From Linepithema humile (Eukaryota; Arthropoda; Insecta; Hymenoptera; Formicidae), in contig NC_090132.1 in the NCBI RefSeq assembly GCF_040581485.1, positions 29,833,911 through 29,897,910 on the forward strand: a stretch of DNA of 64,000 bases, in the 5' to 3' direction. The notes under the pieces are model-generated. The model had not been told where the DNA came from, ran no database searches, and worked only from the letters and a program-made list of their open reading frames with translations. A program made the translations under genes and the position numbers. Of this stretch, positions 27,101 through 38,710 are shown piece by piece. Each line of letters starts with the position of its first letter. Positions within the stretch are counted from its first letter, which is position 1.

Positions 27101-29534
27101 ATTGGATCCACTTTGGAATAAAATGCATATCAATGATGCACTTCTTAGTACTCGAGTAATTTTCTTAAAAATTTTGAACGCAAGAATAAAGAAATACTAA
27201 AAGATCATCTTTGCAGCTAGAGCTGCGAACGGTAAAATATTATACAATGCTCCTTCACAAGTCTTATTTTCGGCATGTTTTTATTAATAATACATTTTTA
27301 TTTATCTTTATAATATAATTATTAATATATTCGCTAAAACCAATGCAATAAATCTTTAAGAAGTTTATATCATCGCGTTGTACTCTATAAAAATTTTGAG
27401 ACACTTAACTTTTGTTAATCAACTAGCCATAAAGTTTATAAAGCTGTTAAAACACACATAATGACTGGAATTAGAAAGCCTTTATACTGCAATATCAACC
27501 TGTCGTTTTATTTTATCTATACGAAGAAACTAAGCACATAAAGCGTTCTACGCTCCTCAAGGCTTCTACGAGCCATCATCGAAGATACTGAAATGCATCC
27601 CGCCAATGCGCCGCAAATTACCCTGTAAAATGCAAGAAATGGCCGTACAAGTAACTTGCCATCGTCATGTTGCCGGCGATATTAGCTGTTCTGCCAGCGA
27701 GCGTATCTATGTTGAAACACGATCGCTTGGTCCAAGAGTAAAACTCGCGATTACAGAGTCTTTGCGAGTAAACTAACCGAGAGGATGTCACGACGTTATA
27801 AAGCGGTTTTCTGTTAATGAAATAATTAAACCAACACGCGACGGCACGTACATCGCTTATTATTCCAACAAGTCGGTCGCAAGCGCCGAGATCAATATTG
27901 TACCTTGAGAATTATCACGCTTAAGATTGTTTTTGTCCCTTCAACAGCTCTGATATTGTTCCCAGGAATTAAATTGCAAGAATATGTTCCATGAATTTTC
28001 AATATAATATTTTATTAATAAACGTTGTTAAAGAAATTCAATTACAAACATAATTTTGGCAAATTTAACTCTGCAAAATTATAACAATATAACAATAAAA
28101 CAAACAGTTGAAAGTCATTTTAAACTCCATTTATTAAGGAATGACATTTATTTTTGTCAAATGTGTTTCGAAATGGCTTGAATCATTCATATACGCCGAA
28201 TATACGGAAGATACAATGTAATTGCCTGGGAAATGAAAACAACCTGGAAACAATTAAATAAGCAATATTTCTGCCGGTTGAAAAAATTTCGATTTTCAGG
28301 CAATTTAAATGCTTTATCATCACAGCGTTATATTAACAATCTGTTGGGTAAAAGATATCGAAATGACGCAAATGATCATCTTCTGATATTTGTACTCTGT
28401 GCTCGAGGCATTTGCACGATTAATTTTGTGTCAATTGTGACGTGATAATACGGTGTACGTCAATGGTGCCCGGAACAGTTTTATAATTAGATCGTTCTGT
28501 TCATTGACAAGACGAATTGAAGATATGGTCTGCGCCGTTACGCTTGGAAACGTTTTTAGAAGTTAGGGGAAAGTTTAAGGGAAAATGGACCACGACGCGT
28601 GAACACGGAGAAACTCTCGAGTATCTGGAAAGTACTTAAATACACCGCCGCACGTAGGAAAAGGATGCTGTACAAAGATGCAATTAGCTGTATCGACTTT
28701 AGCACACTACTAGAATCGTCTAGCAGTTACAAAAAGGATATAACGATCGTTTAAAACGAGAAGAATCAATAATATCTTTTAGTTTAGCAGTAAAAATAAA
28801 TAAACCGTGGTAATATGGTTTAATTGTAGACCATAAAACATGACTTTGTGATAAAGTTCGAAGCCTCTTTCTATCAATTTGATTGTTGAAAAAAAAATAT
28901 TTTCACGGTTTATATACATTTCACTTGATCAAATATTTTTAATATTTGCATCTATTGTTTTTCAAAATAATCTCGAATTACTGCCTACAATTGTAATTCG
29001 AATGAGTGATATCTGTCAAAACGAATTATTAGTGTCCAGAAATACGAAATATATATTTATAACACTCTATTTTCAAAATAGATGACATAGGTAGCTGTTG
29101 TGTCAAAATATTGATGTTTCCTCTTCAAAAATATCGTGTATCATCCAAAAGCCGATAATGCGTGAAACCCACGGTATCGCTTCAACGCTTATGCGCACTG
29201 AAAAAACTATCAAGCTGCTGTGCGATATCGTACATTCGGGACGTGGGCATCAAAAAATGTTTTGCGATATAGTTAGCAGTGAAACTTTGTGAAATAATGA
29301 TTTTGTTGCATCTACATGAATATTCGTGTAACAAAATATATAAATCGGAATAGAAACTAAAAATAAAGCGGAGTGAAAAAAAACTTTGCTCGTCACGTGA
29401 ATATTAGACATAGCAGATGACAATGAAATAACTGGATCTGCAAGTTGAGAAAGGTAGAAAAAAGTTTCATTGATAAAATTAATAAACGCGCGCTATAAAA
29501 AATGTTCTAGAGGCTAATGTTACGGAAAAGCGTG
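24191..29534. other. Noncoding, no gene recognised
   Basis: Contains the 26-bp palindrome at 25067, a pyrimidine-rich hydrophobic frame at 25870-26289 that looks like a composition artefact, and a GC-rich block at 27540-27800. No exon is supportable. Confidence 0.55.
25067..25092. repeat. 26-bp perfect palindrome
   Basis: The half-site atgagatattacg is followed immediately by its exact inverse, centred between 25079 and 25080. It could be a dimeric protein-binding site or a cruciform-prone relic. Confidence 0.6.
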
Positions 29535-29951
29535 TTATTTATTAATATGGCGGGTCACTGAAAAAGTAATCTGCCCCCACGGTAGAGACTTGCCTTCGTA
29601 GCAAGCTACTAGAAAACCAATAACTGCACTCAGGACGGCGGGAAAAATGATCGGCCCGATGATATTGCGCCCGAGATACTCAATATCGTTTTTCCCACTC
29701 GCAGTTAACATGTATCTTGATAAAGTGGAATTGAGCCACGTGGAATAGAGTTCAAGAATACGCGAATAAAGCTGGACGAAAAGGATCGTTCTTAAATATT
29801 GCTGTAAGATAATCGGCAGTAACAGTAGAAATAATAATAACCACTGCTTGCAATGATATTTCAGTAAGATTATGCGCATATTTAAGATATAATTACATTT
29901 TTTCTCATACAACTTTATGCGATGTAGAATAACGAGAGGAAAGAGCCACAT
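29535..29951 (-). CDS. Unrecognised hydrophobic open frame, 138 codons (possibly a transporter fragment)
   Basis: This is an ATG-started frame with two hydrophobic spans: about residues 28-62 (KYHCKQWLLLFLLLLPIIL and on) and about 96-117 (GPIIFPAVLSAVIGFLVACY). The stretch around residues 27-95, a basic lead, a long Leu-rich helix, then LNSTLSRYMLTASGKNDIE, vaguely recalls the start of an ABCA-type transmembrane domain. The resemblance is weak. No flanking exons are evident, so it may be a decayed fragment or chance. Confidence 0.18.
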   Translation of the reverse strand: MWLFPLVILHRIKLYEKKCNYILNMRIILLKYHCKQWLLLFLLLLPIILQQYLRTILFVQLYSRILELYSTWLNSTLSRYMLTASGKNDIEYLGRNIIGPIIFPAVLSAVIGFLVACYEGKSLPWGQITFSVTRHINK

Positions 29952-31571
29952 TACAAGAGAGAAGAGTGACGATTTATTTTAAAAAAATATAATATCTCTC
30001 TACCATTCTCCAGATTTATTGCGAAACGGAATATTGCGTATAATAAAAGCGGATGAAAGGAATGTTATGCATATCTTTATTTTTCAGTATAATATCCATG
30101 CATTGTACAAGCGTATTTTGCCGCAAGCATAAGTGGACGGAGATTATATTAAAAAGTGTGCAGGCAGGAAATCTCTTTTGATCGTGTAATTTTCACATTT
30201 TTCTACGCAAAAGTATCCCAAGAAAAATAAGCTTACGGAATGAAAGTAAAATAACGAGAAATCTCTCCTTTTTAAATTTCTGTGCGCATATATATTTCAT
30301 ATTTACTTATATTTGTGTGAAAAGCTCCGAAAAAAATTAAAATTAAGTATAGATGTAGTATAGATGTACGCATGAAATGTGTATGATAGAAATTTTCAAC
30401 GCAAATTGGTGTAATCAATATTATTTACTAAATCATTGTAATCATCTAAACTTTGTTTTCTCTTCATTTACGAAGTAAGTCTCTTCCATTTTCGAGTTTA
30501 CATAATTTATACCTTTATCCACTTAGTTATTTTCAGCTCTTAGTCTGATATTACCATTCTGTATTACTCTTCGCATACGTATGCATTAGCATTCGCGCAC
30601 GAGGCTCTTCACCTGACTGCACCTGGTTGCACGTTGCCGCACATTACTTCCAGCTCGTGTGTGCGCTCGACGTCGCGACGCCCTTAGTCATCAGCAGCGT
30701 ATATGTTGAGACGGCTCGAACGAGGCCTAGAGAATGGTGCGCGCGGTGTTCGGCTTTACCTTGCCGGTTCCGCAATATTCCGTCGCAGGAAATCGTCGGT
30801 TTTCACGCCGGGAATCGCCTGAATGTATGTTTTCCCTCTCCCTCTCTCCCTCTCCCTCTTCCTCTTTCTCCATTATAGAGCTCGACAAATTGACATTTCC
30901 AGCAACGATCCGAGCCTTTCGCGACTTAGCGCGAAATATCGAGCGTAGTCACGCGCACTGCATTCGGTGCTGACACAATGCTGAATTCTTGGCGAAAGTT
31001 TTCGGTGCAACGAAATGGGGCTTGATTGTTCCGCGCGTTTTCCAATTAGTCTAGTCGTTCAACGTGGTAACCGCTTCTCTCCTTGCACCGTGTCGCCTTT
31101 AACTCTCGACGTGAATAAGTCATCGTGAAACTTGTTAGGACAAACATTTTGGTTCCTCGCTTTGAAATATAGAGAGTTTACTGTACAGTTGGCGCAATGC
31201 GAGTAAAGACTGAGCGTGTTCTATTGCGCTTGGAAAAAAAAAGAAATTTATTGCATTTTCTAAAACGTAAGAGCAATGTATGCAATCGTGCGAAATATTT
31301 TTATTGCCACGAACATGTATATTTTTTTTGTCGTCTAATTCATTTTTGCAAACTATTTTAACATGTTACGAAATATCTACATTATTAAATAGAACATGTC
31401 TTAAGAAATATTTGTTTTGATATTTATTCAATCTACAATTTTCTATATTTTTCTACAATTTCGGGGATTATAATTAAAATATATTTACAAAGAAATATAT
31501 ATATATATATAATATGTTAACTTGATTTTATAACACGAGTCTACATAAAATTGTTTTTTTTCTTGTTACAG
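29952..31571. other. Sequence immediately upstream of the first visible Fkbp14 exon
   Basis: AT-rich, except for a GC-rich block at 30560-31140 that could be a promoter or 5' UTR. No frame here encodes a signal peptide or the expected first half of the FKBP domain. Confidence 0.5.
30831..30870. repeat. CT-rich polypyrimidine tract
   Basis: A run of CCCTCT and CTCTTC units inside a GC-rich block upstream of the first visible Fkbp14 exon. Confidence 0.85.
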
Positions 31572-31735
31572 TTTGGATAGAGATCAACCCTTCACTTTCC
31601 AGTTGGGTGTAGGACAAGTTATCAAAGGGTGGGATCAAGGTCTCCTAGATATGTGCGTAGGCGAAAAGAGGAAGCTGACGATACCACCTGAACTTGGATA
31701 CGGCGAGAAGGGTGCTGGAAATGTTATTCCTGGTG
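31572..31735 (+). CDS. Fkbp14: Fkbp14 coding exon a (second half of FKBP domain)
   Basis: The acceptor is ttgttacag ending at 31571 and the donor is gtacga at 31736. The first base completes a codon begun in an unseen upstream exon. The exon ends one base into a Gly codon, which the next exon completes. An alternative donor three bases earlier (gtggta at 31733) would drop one Gly. The chosen donor keeps the spacing I recall for insect orthologues. Reading through the donor reaches a stop at 31785. Confidence 0.93.
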
Positions 31736-34700
31736 GTACGATGACAAATTTTTTCATTATTTTAAAGTTTAAAATTTGCAATTGAAGTGAAACAAATATT
31801 ATCAGAAAAAATATAAAAGTATTTTATCTTATAATTTACTTTTAACAGAAATTTTATTTGATAGTTTTAATAAAATTAATTTAATGCATTTTAATTAATA
31901 ATTCTGTAAAAGCTTTTCAGTACGTTTGTTATAGAAACAAATTCAACAACTTTTTTAATTAACCTTTAAAATTAAAGTATCTTACATTAAACATACGATA
32001 CTTATATATAGAAGTACGCAATAATGAAACCATCTCTCAAATTAATAAAATTCCCTCTGCATATTTTATCTTCGTGTATAATTTCTATACTAATATTTCA
32101 TGCATATATATTAATTACTGAACACTTGACTAAACTTGCAATAAAAACGCAATAATTGTTATATTTTCTCACTTCTCCTTTTCTCTCTCTTTAAGATATG
32201 AAGTAATTTTTTTTTTTAATATAGATCAGTAATTACTTCTGAATGAAAACATTATTTGGGACATGAAGAATTATTAATTGTCCTTTTTATCCGTAATTCT
32301 TCCAATTAGCTGTAAGAATGAATGGCCGGCATGCTGGAGCATTTCATCATTCTTTCGCGTTTACGACGAAAAACCGTCGGTGTCTCTCTAATTGTTCAGA
32401 GCTCTTCTGCCAATTGAGACACGCATGGATAGGTGTATATTCGGCAATCAATCGGACCGCAATGGTGTACATCGCGATTAAAAGGCATCACGCTGACATG
32501 GGCATTTTTCGAATTACATGCGGGACCGTTTTTGCGCGAATGATGAGGGGGATTGAGGGAAATTGTGGTGCAGGAAGGGAGGGAGGGACAGTATCGGGCG
32601 GGACGACACAAGGGTAGTCGTTAGTAGCGGAATCGAAGTCAAAAATGCAATTGCACGGAAATCCAATAAAGTATCAACCATTAAATTGAGCACCGTTGCC
32701 TGGCTCTCTATGACGGTGGAATCAACAGTGATGAACGATTCGCCTCTTTCGCAGAGACCTCGCGCGTAGATAAATCGCCCCGTTACGCGCCAGTCTCCCG
32801 GTATATTTTAATTACTTTTTAAACACAGAATTCACGGGTTTATTCAAAATCGATACAAAACTTGACTGACGGAATTATGATCGTCTCGCGAAATTCATAA
32901 TTGTTGTTTATTAAGGATTACTGTTTTTTTATCACTTTCATGCCAATTACGCAACTTATTTTATCGTTAAAACGTAAAGATTAATAATAATAATAATTAA
33001 TCAACTGTTAGATATATTCATTTTTTACACAATACTTGTAACTTACAAGAAATTAGGAAAAGATGTAATTTTTTTTGTCCTGAATCCTCTTTTGCAGTAT
33101 TTTTTTACATATTAAAGAAACCTCTTAAATATCATATGAGCAATGCAATGTAAATTAATTTATAATTCTATAATCTGCGATTACTCCGGTACAGATCTGC
33201 ACAATAGTGCAATCGTACTATTGCACTATTGCACAATTGCACAATAGTACAATAATACACATCAAATATTAATACTAACGCTAATTACGCGATGATTTTT
33301 GACCATCTTCCGAAAAAAATACAATATTTCGGAAAATTGTTATCGTATTGAGATATCCTTGCTTTACATATACGACGATAGAAGACTAGAGAGAACCGAG
33401 GATCGGAATTTCCCACCCAAATACCATCATCCCTCTCCATTTCTCACATCCAATTTCCACGGTGACGGCAGCCGTTACTCCGGCCGGCGCATTATTATTC
33501 GCCGTATTAATTTCACTCGTTTAAATAGTGAATAATTAAGCGCCATATTTCATTAGGGCCAGCTTAATCGCGACGGGACCATCCATAATTAATGGCTGGA
33601 CGTGCCGGGCGCGCACATGCATTCTCTCCCGTGTGGAGCACTTCGTTAGTCCCCCCCCCCCTTCCCCTCCCCCGATCGAATTTGCTGGTCATTGTTATTT
33701 CGGATATCTATAGACGCCGATACTGGCCGATCGAATTTCTGTACGCGACGTTATTAGCGTCAACCGAATGCGTGTGCACACATGTACACGCGATTAATTC
33801 TCCATCGGTTCAATCTTAAATTTCGCAATATATTTTATAACTTTTTTCACTGCACTTTTTTTTTTTGCTGCGAAACAGTCGAGATATCTACATTGCTTCA
33901 CATCATGAATTATTTAAGATTTAGATATTTGAAATCCCGATGTAATTGTTTATTTTGAAATCGCCGTGTGACATCTACAAAATACGACTTGCGTTGCTTT
34001 CATGAATCGTGTTACAGAATTTTATAGAAATAACGCGTAAATTTCGATAGAATATAGCGCTCCTGCATTTGATATAAATACAAGCTAAATATCACTATTA
34101 CATACAAATATGCAAATAGAAATTGAACTATTTTTAACAAAGAGCAAACTGCTTTCAAGATTTATTTATTCTATATAGTATTGTGCTGTTTGTAATTTCA
34201 TCGTTGACAGGGAAAAAGTATATTATTACCGGAAGAAGATACAAGTATGCGGATAATAAATTTTTTAATTACGGCGGTTATTTTGTAACTTCAAAAATAA
34301 TAGACTAAAATTTAATTATTACGGAAAAAAATTGTATTCCCTGAAAAAAAATTACACTACACTGAGAAAAGTTTGATCCATCGACGATATTAAATCAGCG
34401 GCGAGAAAATATTTCAAGTAACAGAATAACTGATTCAATTACAATTTTAAGAAAAATAATAAGCATTAAACAGAGATTGATGTTTGAATTTACAGCGCGA
34501 AAAGTTGTACAATATTAACCATTATAATTTCTTCTTATAATTTGACATTTTTTTCTTTTTATTTCATGTTGTTCTTATAATTAGCTATTTCTTTCAAGTG
34601 CAAATATTTTTATTCCTTTTACGTACATTTACATACGTAGGTACGCGTCGATTTTTCTTTATCGCGCTTCACTATATACATATTATATATGCTTTACATA

Positions 34701-37187
34701 TTCCTCATGTACATCCACTAAAATATATAAAAAGCTTTGTCGTCTGACAGCGGATCGATGCGCCCTAGAAATGATTTACGAGCCGGATCGAGATTAATAG
34801 TATGTACAATACATCTTGGATGCGCAAGAATGGCCTATATATCTGTTCAAAAAGCATTTGCTTCGATCCTTGGCAGTATAGATCGCCACCTAAAATACGT
34901 TTATTATGGCAGGATCATATATATATGTATATACACTGTCCTAATTTCGCGTCTATAGGTCGTAAAGAACAATGGATTCGGCACGCTGGTCATTAACAAT
35001 TATTTCGCATTCTGACTGTCGTATGTATCAAAATAGATCACACACACAGACACACATACACACACGCACATATGATATGATACTAAATATGCTCACCGGC
35101 CGATGTCCCACCGCTGCAATCCGTTGGTAGCATCGTTGTTTTAAACACATCTGTAGCAAACACATTAATTAGTATGATTTATTCATACGTCGCGTCCGAA
35201 TTGTACAAACGCGATGTGTTTTCGATACGAAACACGACGATTTCGAAATTTCGATCATTACAAGCGCAAGAGCTCATTCTGCTCATTAAAAAATCTGGCA
35301 TTAAAAATTAGAGCGACATGTTTAATAGAACGGCGTTGCGAGTCGAAAAATATCAAATGTGAGTATCATCGCAAAATCCAATTCTTTCCGCTTGCATTTA
35401 TCATCATCTTAATTGGCGATGCAATTTCGAATGAACAACGCAAAACAATTATCTGCATAGCAATTACGTTTGAACACATTAATTAATACTCTACGATGCT
35501 TACCTATTGTTCGCATGTGTGTCTGAAAATTGTTCACTGTGATCGTAATCCTGATCTAGCCCGAAGCCAATGGACGATGTTAGCCACTTGCTTTGTATAG
35601 GTCGAGGATCTATAGAACCGTCACAACACTATCTTACTATCACAAGCTCCAGCTGATCGTAGTAATTACGTAGCATTATGCGTACGCGCACATGTATACA
35701 CGCGTGTCGTGTTTATTCATGAATCGTGTGTGCCTGTTGGATTTTTAAAATTCAGCATAAAATTGACGTAGCTCTGTGTGCGCCAAAAATGGATCTTTGC
35801 ATTCGATAAATATTTATACCTAGTGCATATGCTCTTATAATGACATATACTCGAATATACATACTTATAAAAATGAATAAACCTTTCGACTCGCGATGTA
35901 GAAATCTTGTCGTATACAAAATTCATGATAGGCTTTCTTTAATGTATAATTAATTCCAAATTTTATACTGAATCGCTGGAACTATTTAAGGAAAAGATTT
36001 TATGACAAAAAAATTTTTATCCCAACAAAGTGTATAAATAAAATTTAAAACAGATTTTTTAGGTAAATGTCTTTGTATCGAGGGGCGTCTAATGTTTGTC
36101 CGTTTTACATTATACGCGATTATAATATTTCGTTTCTATATCAATAATGCTTAATAATATTTCAGCTAAATATATATAGAATAGTAGCAAATAATTTAAA
36201 AAATTTAAAGGAATTATTTTAATTTAGTACTTTAATTGCGAAAAAATTGCTCGAGTTCTTTACTGTAATATTTTATAAGTTGCGTAAATTGTACAAGCCA
36301 TTAACATGAAAAGTTATTATTGATTTCAGGTGCTACTCTTACGTTTGAGGTTGAGCTCATGAATATTAGCGATTCTCCCCCAACCGCCAATGTCTTCAAG
36401 GAAATTGATGCCGACAAAGACAACCAGTTGTCCCGCGAGGAGGTGAGAGCAATGGCAAGATCACTTTGAGTTTTCTTCATTTGGGCCGTTTGTGGTGCTG
36501 GTCGTAGAGAAGTAGAATTACAAATTCTTCGTTTGTTTTTATAAACTCGATAAAAAAATTATGATATTTTAAGTAAAGAAATTTAAAATTCTAGAATATA
36601 AGATTTCAACGCATTGCAGTAAAGTTCTAGGCCTACCAAATGATATGATATAAAAGTCTACGGCATAAAAATGAGCAAAGTGCACATTTGATTTATTTTT
36701 ATGCCTTAGAATGCCTTTAAAATCTTATCATGTCATTTGATAGGTCCGGAATTTCACCGCGATGTATTAAAATCTTATATTTTAAAATTCTAGACCATTT
36801 CTTTGTTCAAAATATAAGATTTCTATGCATGGCAGTAAAGAAAATGTACATTTTCTAAAGTTGTAACCTAACAAATGTTACGCTATAGCATTATAATGCA
36901 TAAAAATGAATAAAATGTACATAGTTATATTGCTTTTAATATTTTCGTTATTTTCGCTATTTTCGTTAATTCGTTGGTGGGCAATTTTTGGTTTCCAGGT
37001 GAGCGACTACTTGCGGAAGCAAGTGATAGAAGCCGAGCAAGCTGGCGCCGGGGAGAACGAAGACGTAAAGAAAATGTTGGCTGATCACGATAAACTCGTG
37101 GAGGAGATCTTCCAGCACGAGGACAAGGACAAGAACGGCTTCATCTCCCACGACGAATTCAGTGGGCCGAAGCACGACGAGCTCTGA
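31572..37187 (+). CDS. Fkbp14: Fkbp14: ER FKBP-type peptidyl-prolyl isomerase with two EF hands (5' exons missing)
   Basis: Three coding exons, 31572-31735, 36330-36442 and 36999-37187, join in frame into 154 codons plus TGA. The first exon encodes the second half of an FKBP domain: VIKGWDQGL holds the pocket Trp, followed by [13 protein letters not shown] and LGYG with the pocket Tyr. The second exon finishes the domain ([12 protein letters not shown]) and encodes EF hand 1, whose loop [12 protein letters not shown] has Asp at 1, 3 and 5 and Glu at 12. The third exon encodes an acidic helix, a canonical EF hand 2 ([12 protein letters not shown]) and the C-terminal ER-retrieval signal HDEL. 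This order and the HDEL end are diagnostic of FKBP14, an ER-lumenal prolyl isomerase and chaperone for secretory proteins such as procollagens. The signal peptide and the first part of the FKBP domain are not visible upstream. The gene is convergent with the formin gene on the other strand. Confidence 0.95.
33198..33254. repeat. Cluster of overlapping inverted and direct TGCACAATAGT units
   Basis: The segment repeats the unit tgcacaatagt and its inverse several times. The best stem is caatagtgcaa with its inverse around an 8-base loop. It lies in the first visible Fkbp14 intron. Confidence 0.55.
33651..33661. repeat. Poly(C) run
   Basis: Eleven consecutive C, followed by further C-rich sequence. 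A second run of eleven C is at 49364-49374. Such runs are error-prone in assemblies. Confidence 0.9.
35039..35070. repeat. Fkbp14: (CA)n microsatellite
   Basis: An interrupted CA tract in the 4.6-kb Fkbp14 intron. A TG tract of the same type is at 3655-3669. Confidence 0.9.
36330..36442 (+). CDS. Fkbp14: Fkbp14 coding exon b (end of FKBP domain and EF hand 1)
   Basis: The acceptor is tgatttcag ending at 36329 and the donor is gtgaga at 36443. The exon encodes the last FKBP beta strand ([11 protein letters not shown]), a short linker and the first EF-hand loop. It lies 4.6 kb downstream of exon a. Confidence 0.93.
36572..36921. repeat. Three-unit inverted/direct repeat (MITE-like) in the last Fkbp14 intron
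   Basis: A unit of about 100 bp occurs three times in a row. Copy 1 is forward, about 36572-36686, with landmarks aatataagattt, gcagtaaag and ggcataaaaatga. Copy 2 is inverted, about 36687-36804. Copy 3 is forward and more diverged, about 36812-36921. Copies 1 and 2 form a long imperfect hairpin. The block fills most of the 556-bp intron and ends about 77 bp before the acceptor. There is no coding capacity. I recognise no named family. Confidence 0.7.
36999..37187 (+). CDS. Fkbp14: Fkbp14 terminal coding exon (EF hand 2 and HDEL)
   Basis: The acceptor is ggtttccag ending at 36998, and the TGA stop is at 37185-37187. The exon encodes VSDYLRKQ, an acidic helical stretch, EIFQHE, EF hand 2 and GPKHDEL. 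HDEL is the ER-retrieval tetrapeptide. A longer open frame from 36906 is only intron reading into the exon. Confidence 0.95.
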   Translation: MSDYLRKQVIEAEQAGAGENEDVKKMLADHDKLVEEIFQHEDKDKNGFISHDEFSGPKHDEL

Positions 37188-38710
37188 AGTCTTCGACCCG
37201 CATTATCGCGTCTCCGAGCGCCCGTTGTCGGCGTCGTCACCACCTTCGCTGTAGGCGACGCCGCCGCGCCCCGCGCCACCACGTGTTCACCTCTGTATAA
37301 AATCGCCTCTTCGACTCCCCTCTCGGGGATTCCCGAAGGATCCACTGATCGATCGTCCCGAACATACGCGTGCCCGAACTCGGAAGACCAACCGAATTTA
37401 CCAGCAAACTTTTCTGTCTCAGCATCACCGACGGTCGCAATGCGAGAGGAATGCGGCCTTCGGGAATCTCCGGCTCGTCGTGTCGCATTCGTGTCCTTGA
37501 TCGTAGGAGACTTTCGGGAGTAGGTGGACATTCGATGAGATCGACAACGAAATTCGAGAATCCGTAAAGTGAAACTGGTTTTTGCAGCTTTGAGAAAAGT
37601 CCTTCGAAGCTTCGAGAACTGTTCGATGGCCGTAAACCCATAGTTTGAAAATTCCTTGACCTTTGAAATCAAGGATGTTCTGGATAGAGGATACGAATTG
37701 CACTCGTTCGCGAGTCATGTGTACGCACAGCATTACTCGAGAAATCGAGAACCTGCAGAGGGACTCTCGATCAACTTCTGACGTAATTGCCATCTGAACT
37801 TCTTTAATCCTGGCACAAATTACTAGGAACATCCGCAAGTCTTTCGTTATCATTTTATACGTTTTTATAAGAGATAAAATCTCATTTTAAAAATATATCA
37901 ATGAATGTTCGAGTTACAAGTCTTACAACGGAATTATTTCTGCGTCTATTTAATTTTTATAAATTATTTAGAAAATAATAAAACTTGAATCATAATCTCT
38001 CATTAAATAAAATTGCTGTTTGACAGAAGATAAATTAAATTATTTCTTTTCGTTGCGCTAAATTGCTCCAGCAGTTTGTAAATTTACACGAAAATCCACG
38101 GAATTCTCGCGGATATTTCTAGGCAGGCGACATTCCGGCGCAACGACGCTATTGTACATTTTAATATGATATTACAATAAAAGAAACAAAAAATGCACGA
38201 ATGCCTGCTCGAGTGACTGCACTATTATGACGTGATGTGAAAGGCTGTTCCGCGCTATATATATTATATATAATATAAAGAGAAAAGGAGAGATTGATGA
38301 TAGAGCGAGAGGAAGATGTGACGGAGAGAGTGTTTTTTCTACATGATTATAAATGTTAGCATAACTCAAAAGCATCGACGTATGGTGCTAAAAATCACAC
38401 GCATTCTGTCCTACTCTTAAAGCTTCCACCAACCCCCAACAAATCTCCTTTATCCAAACCATAATAATTCCTCGCTCCAGAGTTGCGCACGCGATATTCA
38501 CATTAGGAGACGAGAAGAGGATGATGAAAAAGAAGAGGATGAGGAAATATCTCGAGGATGCGCAGTGGAGATCAATGTGGTCGCTCTTACGCGAGCTTCC
38601 CCTATCGTCGCTATCATTATTACATTTTAACTGATATGTTTTTATTACTACATTATATTGTATGTTGTTAAAGTTGGATGAAGGTTAATAATAAATCGTG
38701 TGTCTCGAGC
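37188..38710 (+). other. Fkbp14: Probable Fkbp14 3' UTR
   Basis: This follows the Fkbp14 stop codon. The first 400 bp are GC-rich and open in several antisense frames, none of them recognisable. Candidate poly(A) signals AATAAA lie near 38176 and 38690; the second is followed by a GT-rich stretch. The true end is not determinable from sequence alone. Confidence 0.45.

Larger units (their letters stand above)
31736..36329 (+). other. Fkbp14: Fkbp14 intron (4.6 kb)
   Basis: GT-AG intron. It contains a GC-rich stretch at 32320-32770 and another at 33410-33790, the hairpin cluster at 33198, the poly(C) run and the CA tract. No nested gene is recognised. Confidence 0.85.

Noticed and set aside
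29540..29600. Possible mariner-type terminal repeat (ggtcactgaaaaagtaatctg)
   Set aside because: Only vaguely similar to mariner ends. No second inverted end or transposase remnant was found nearby.
30734..30973. Candidate Fkbp14 first exon
   Set aside because: The translation lacks a signal peptide and any FKBP sequence, and no donor leads in phase to 31572.
38519..38630. Lys/Arg-rich short frame after the Fkbp14 stop
   Set aside because: Purine-rich UTR sequence of low complexity. Nothing supports translation.
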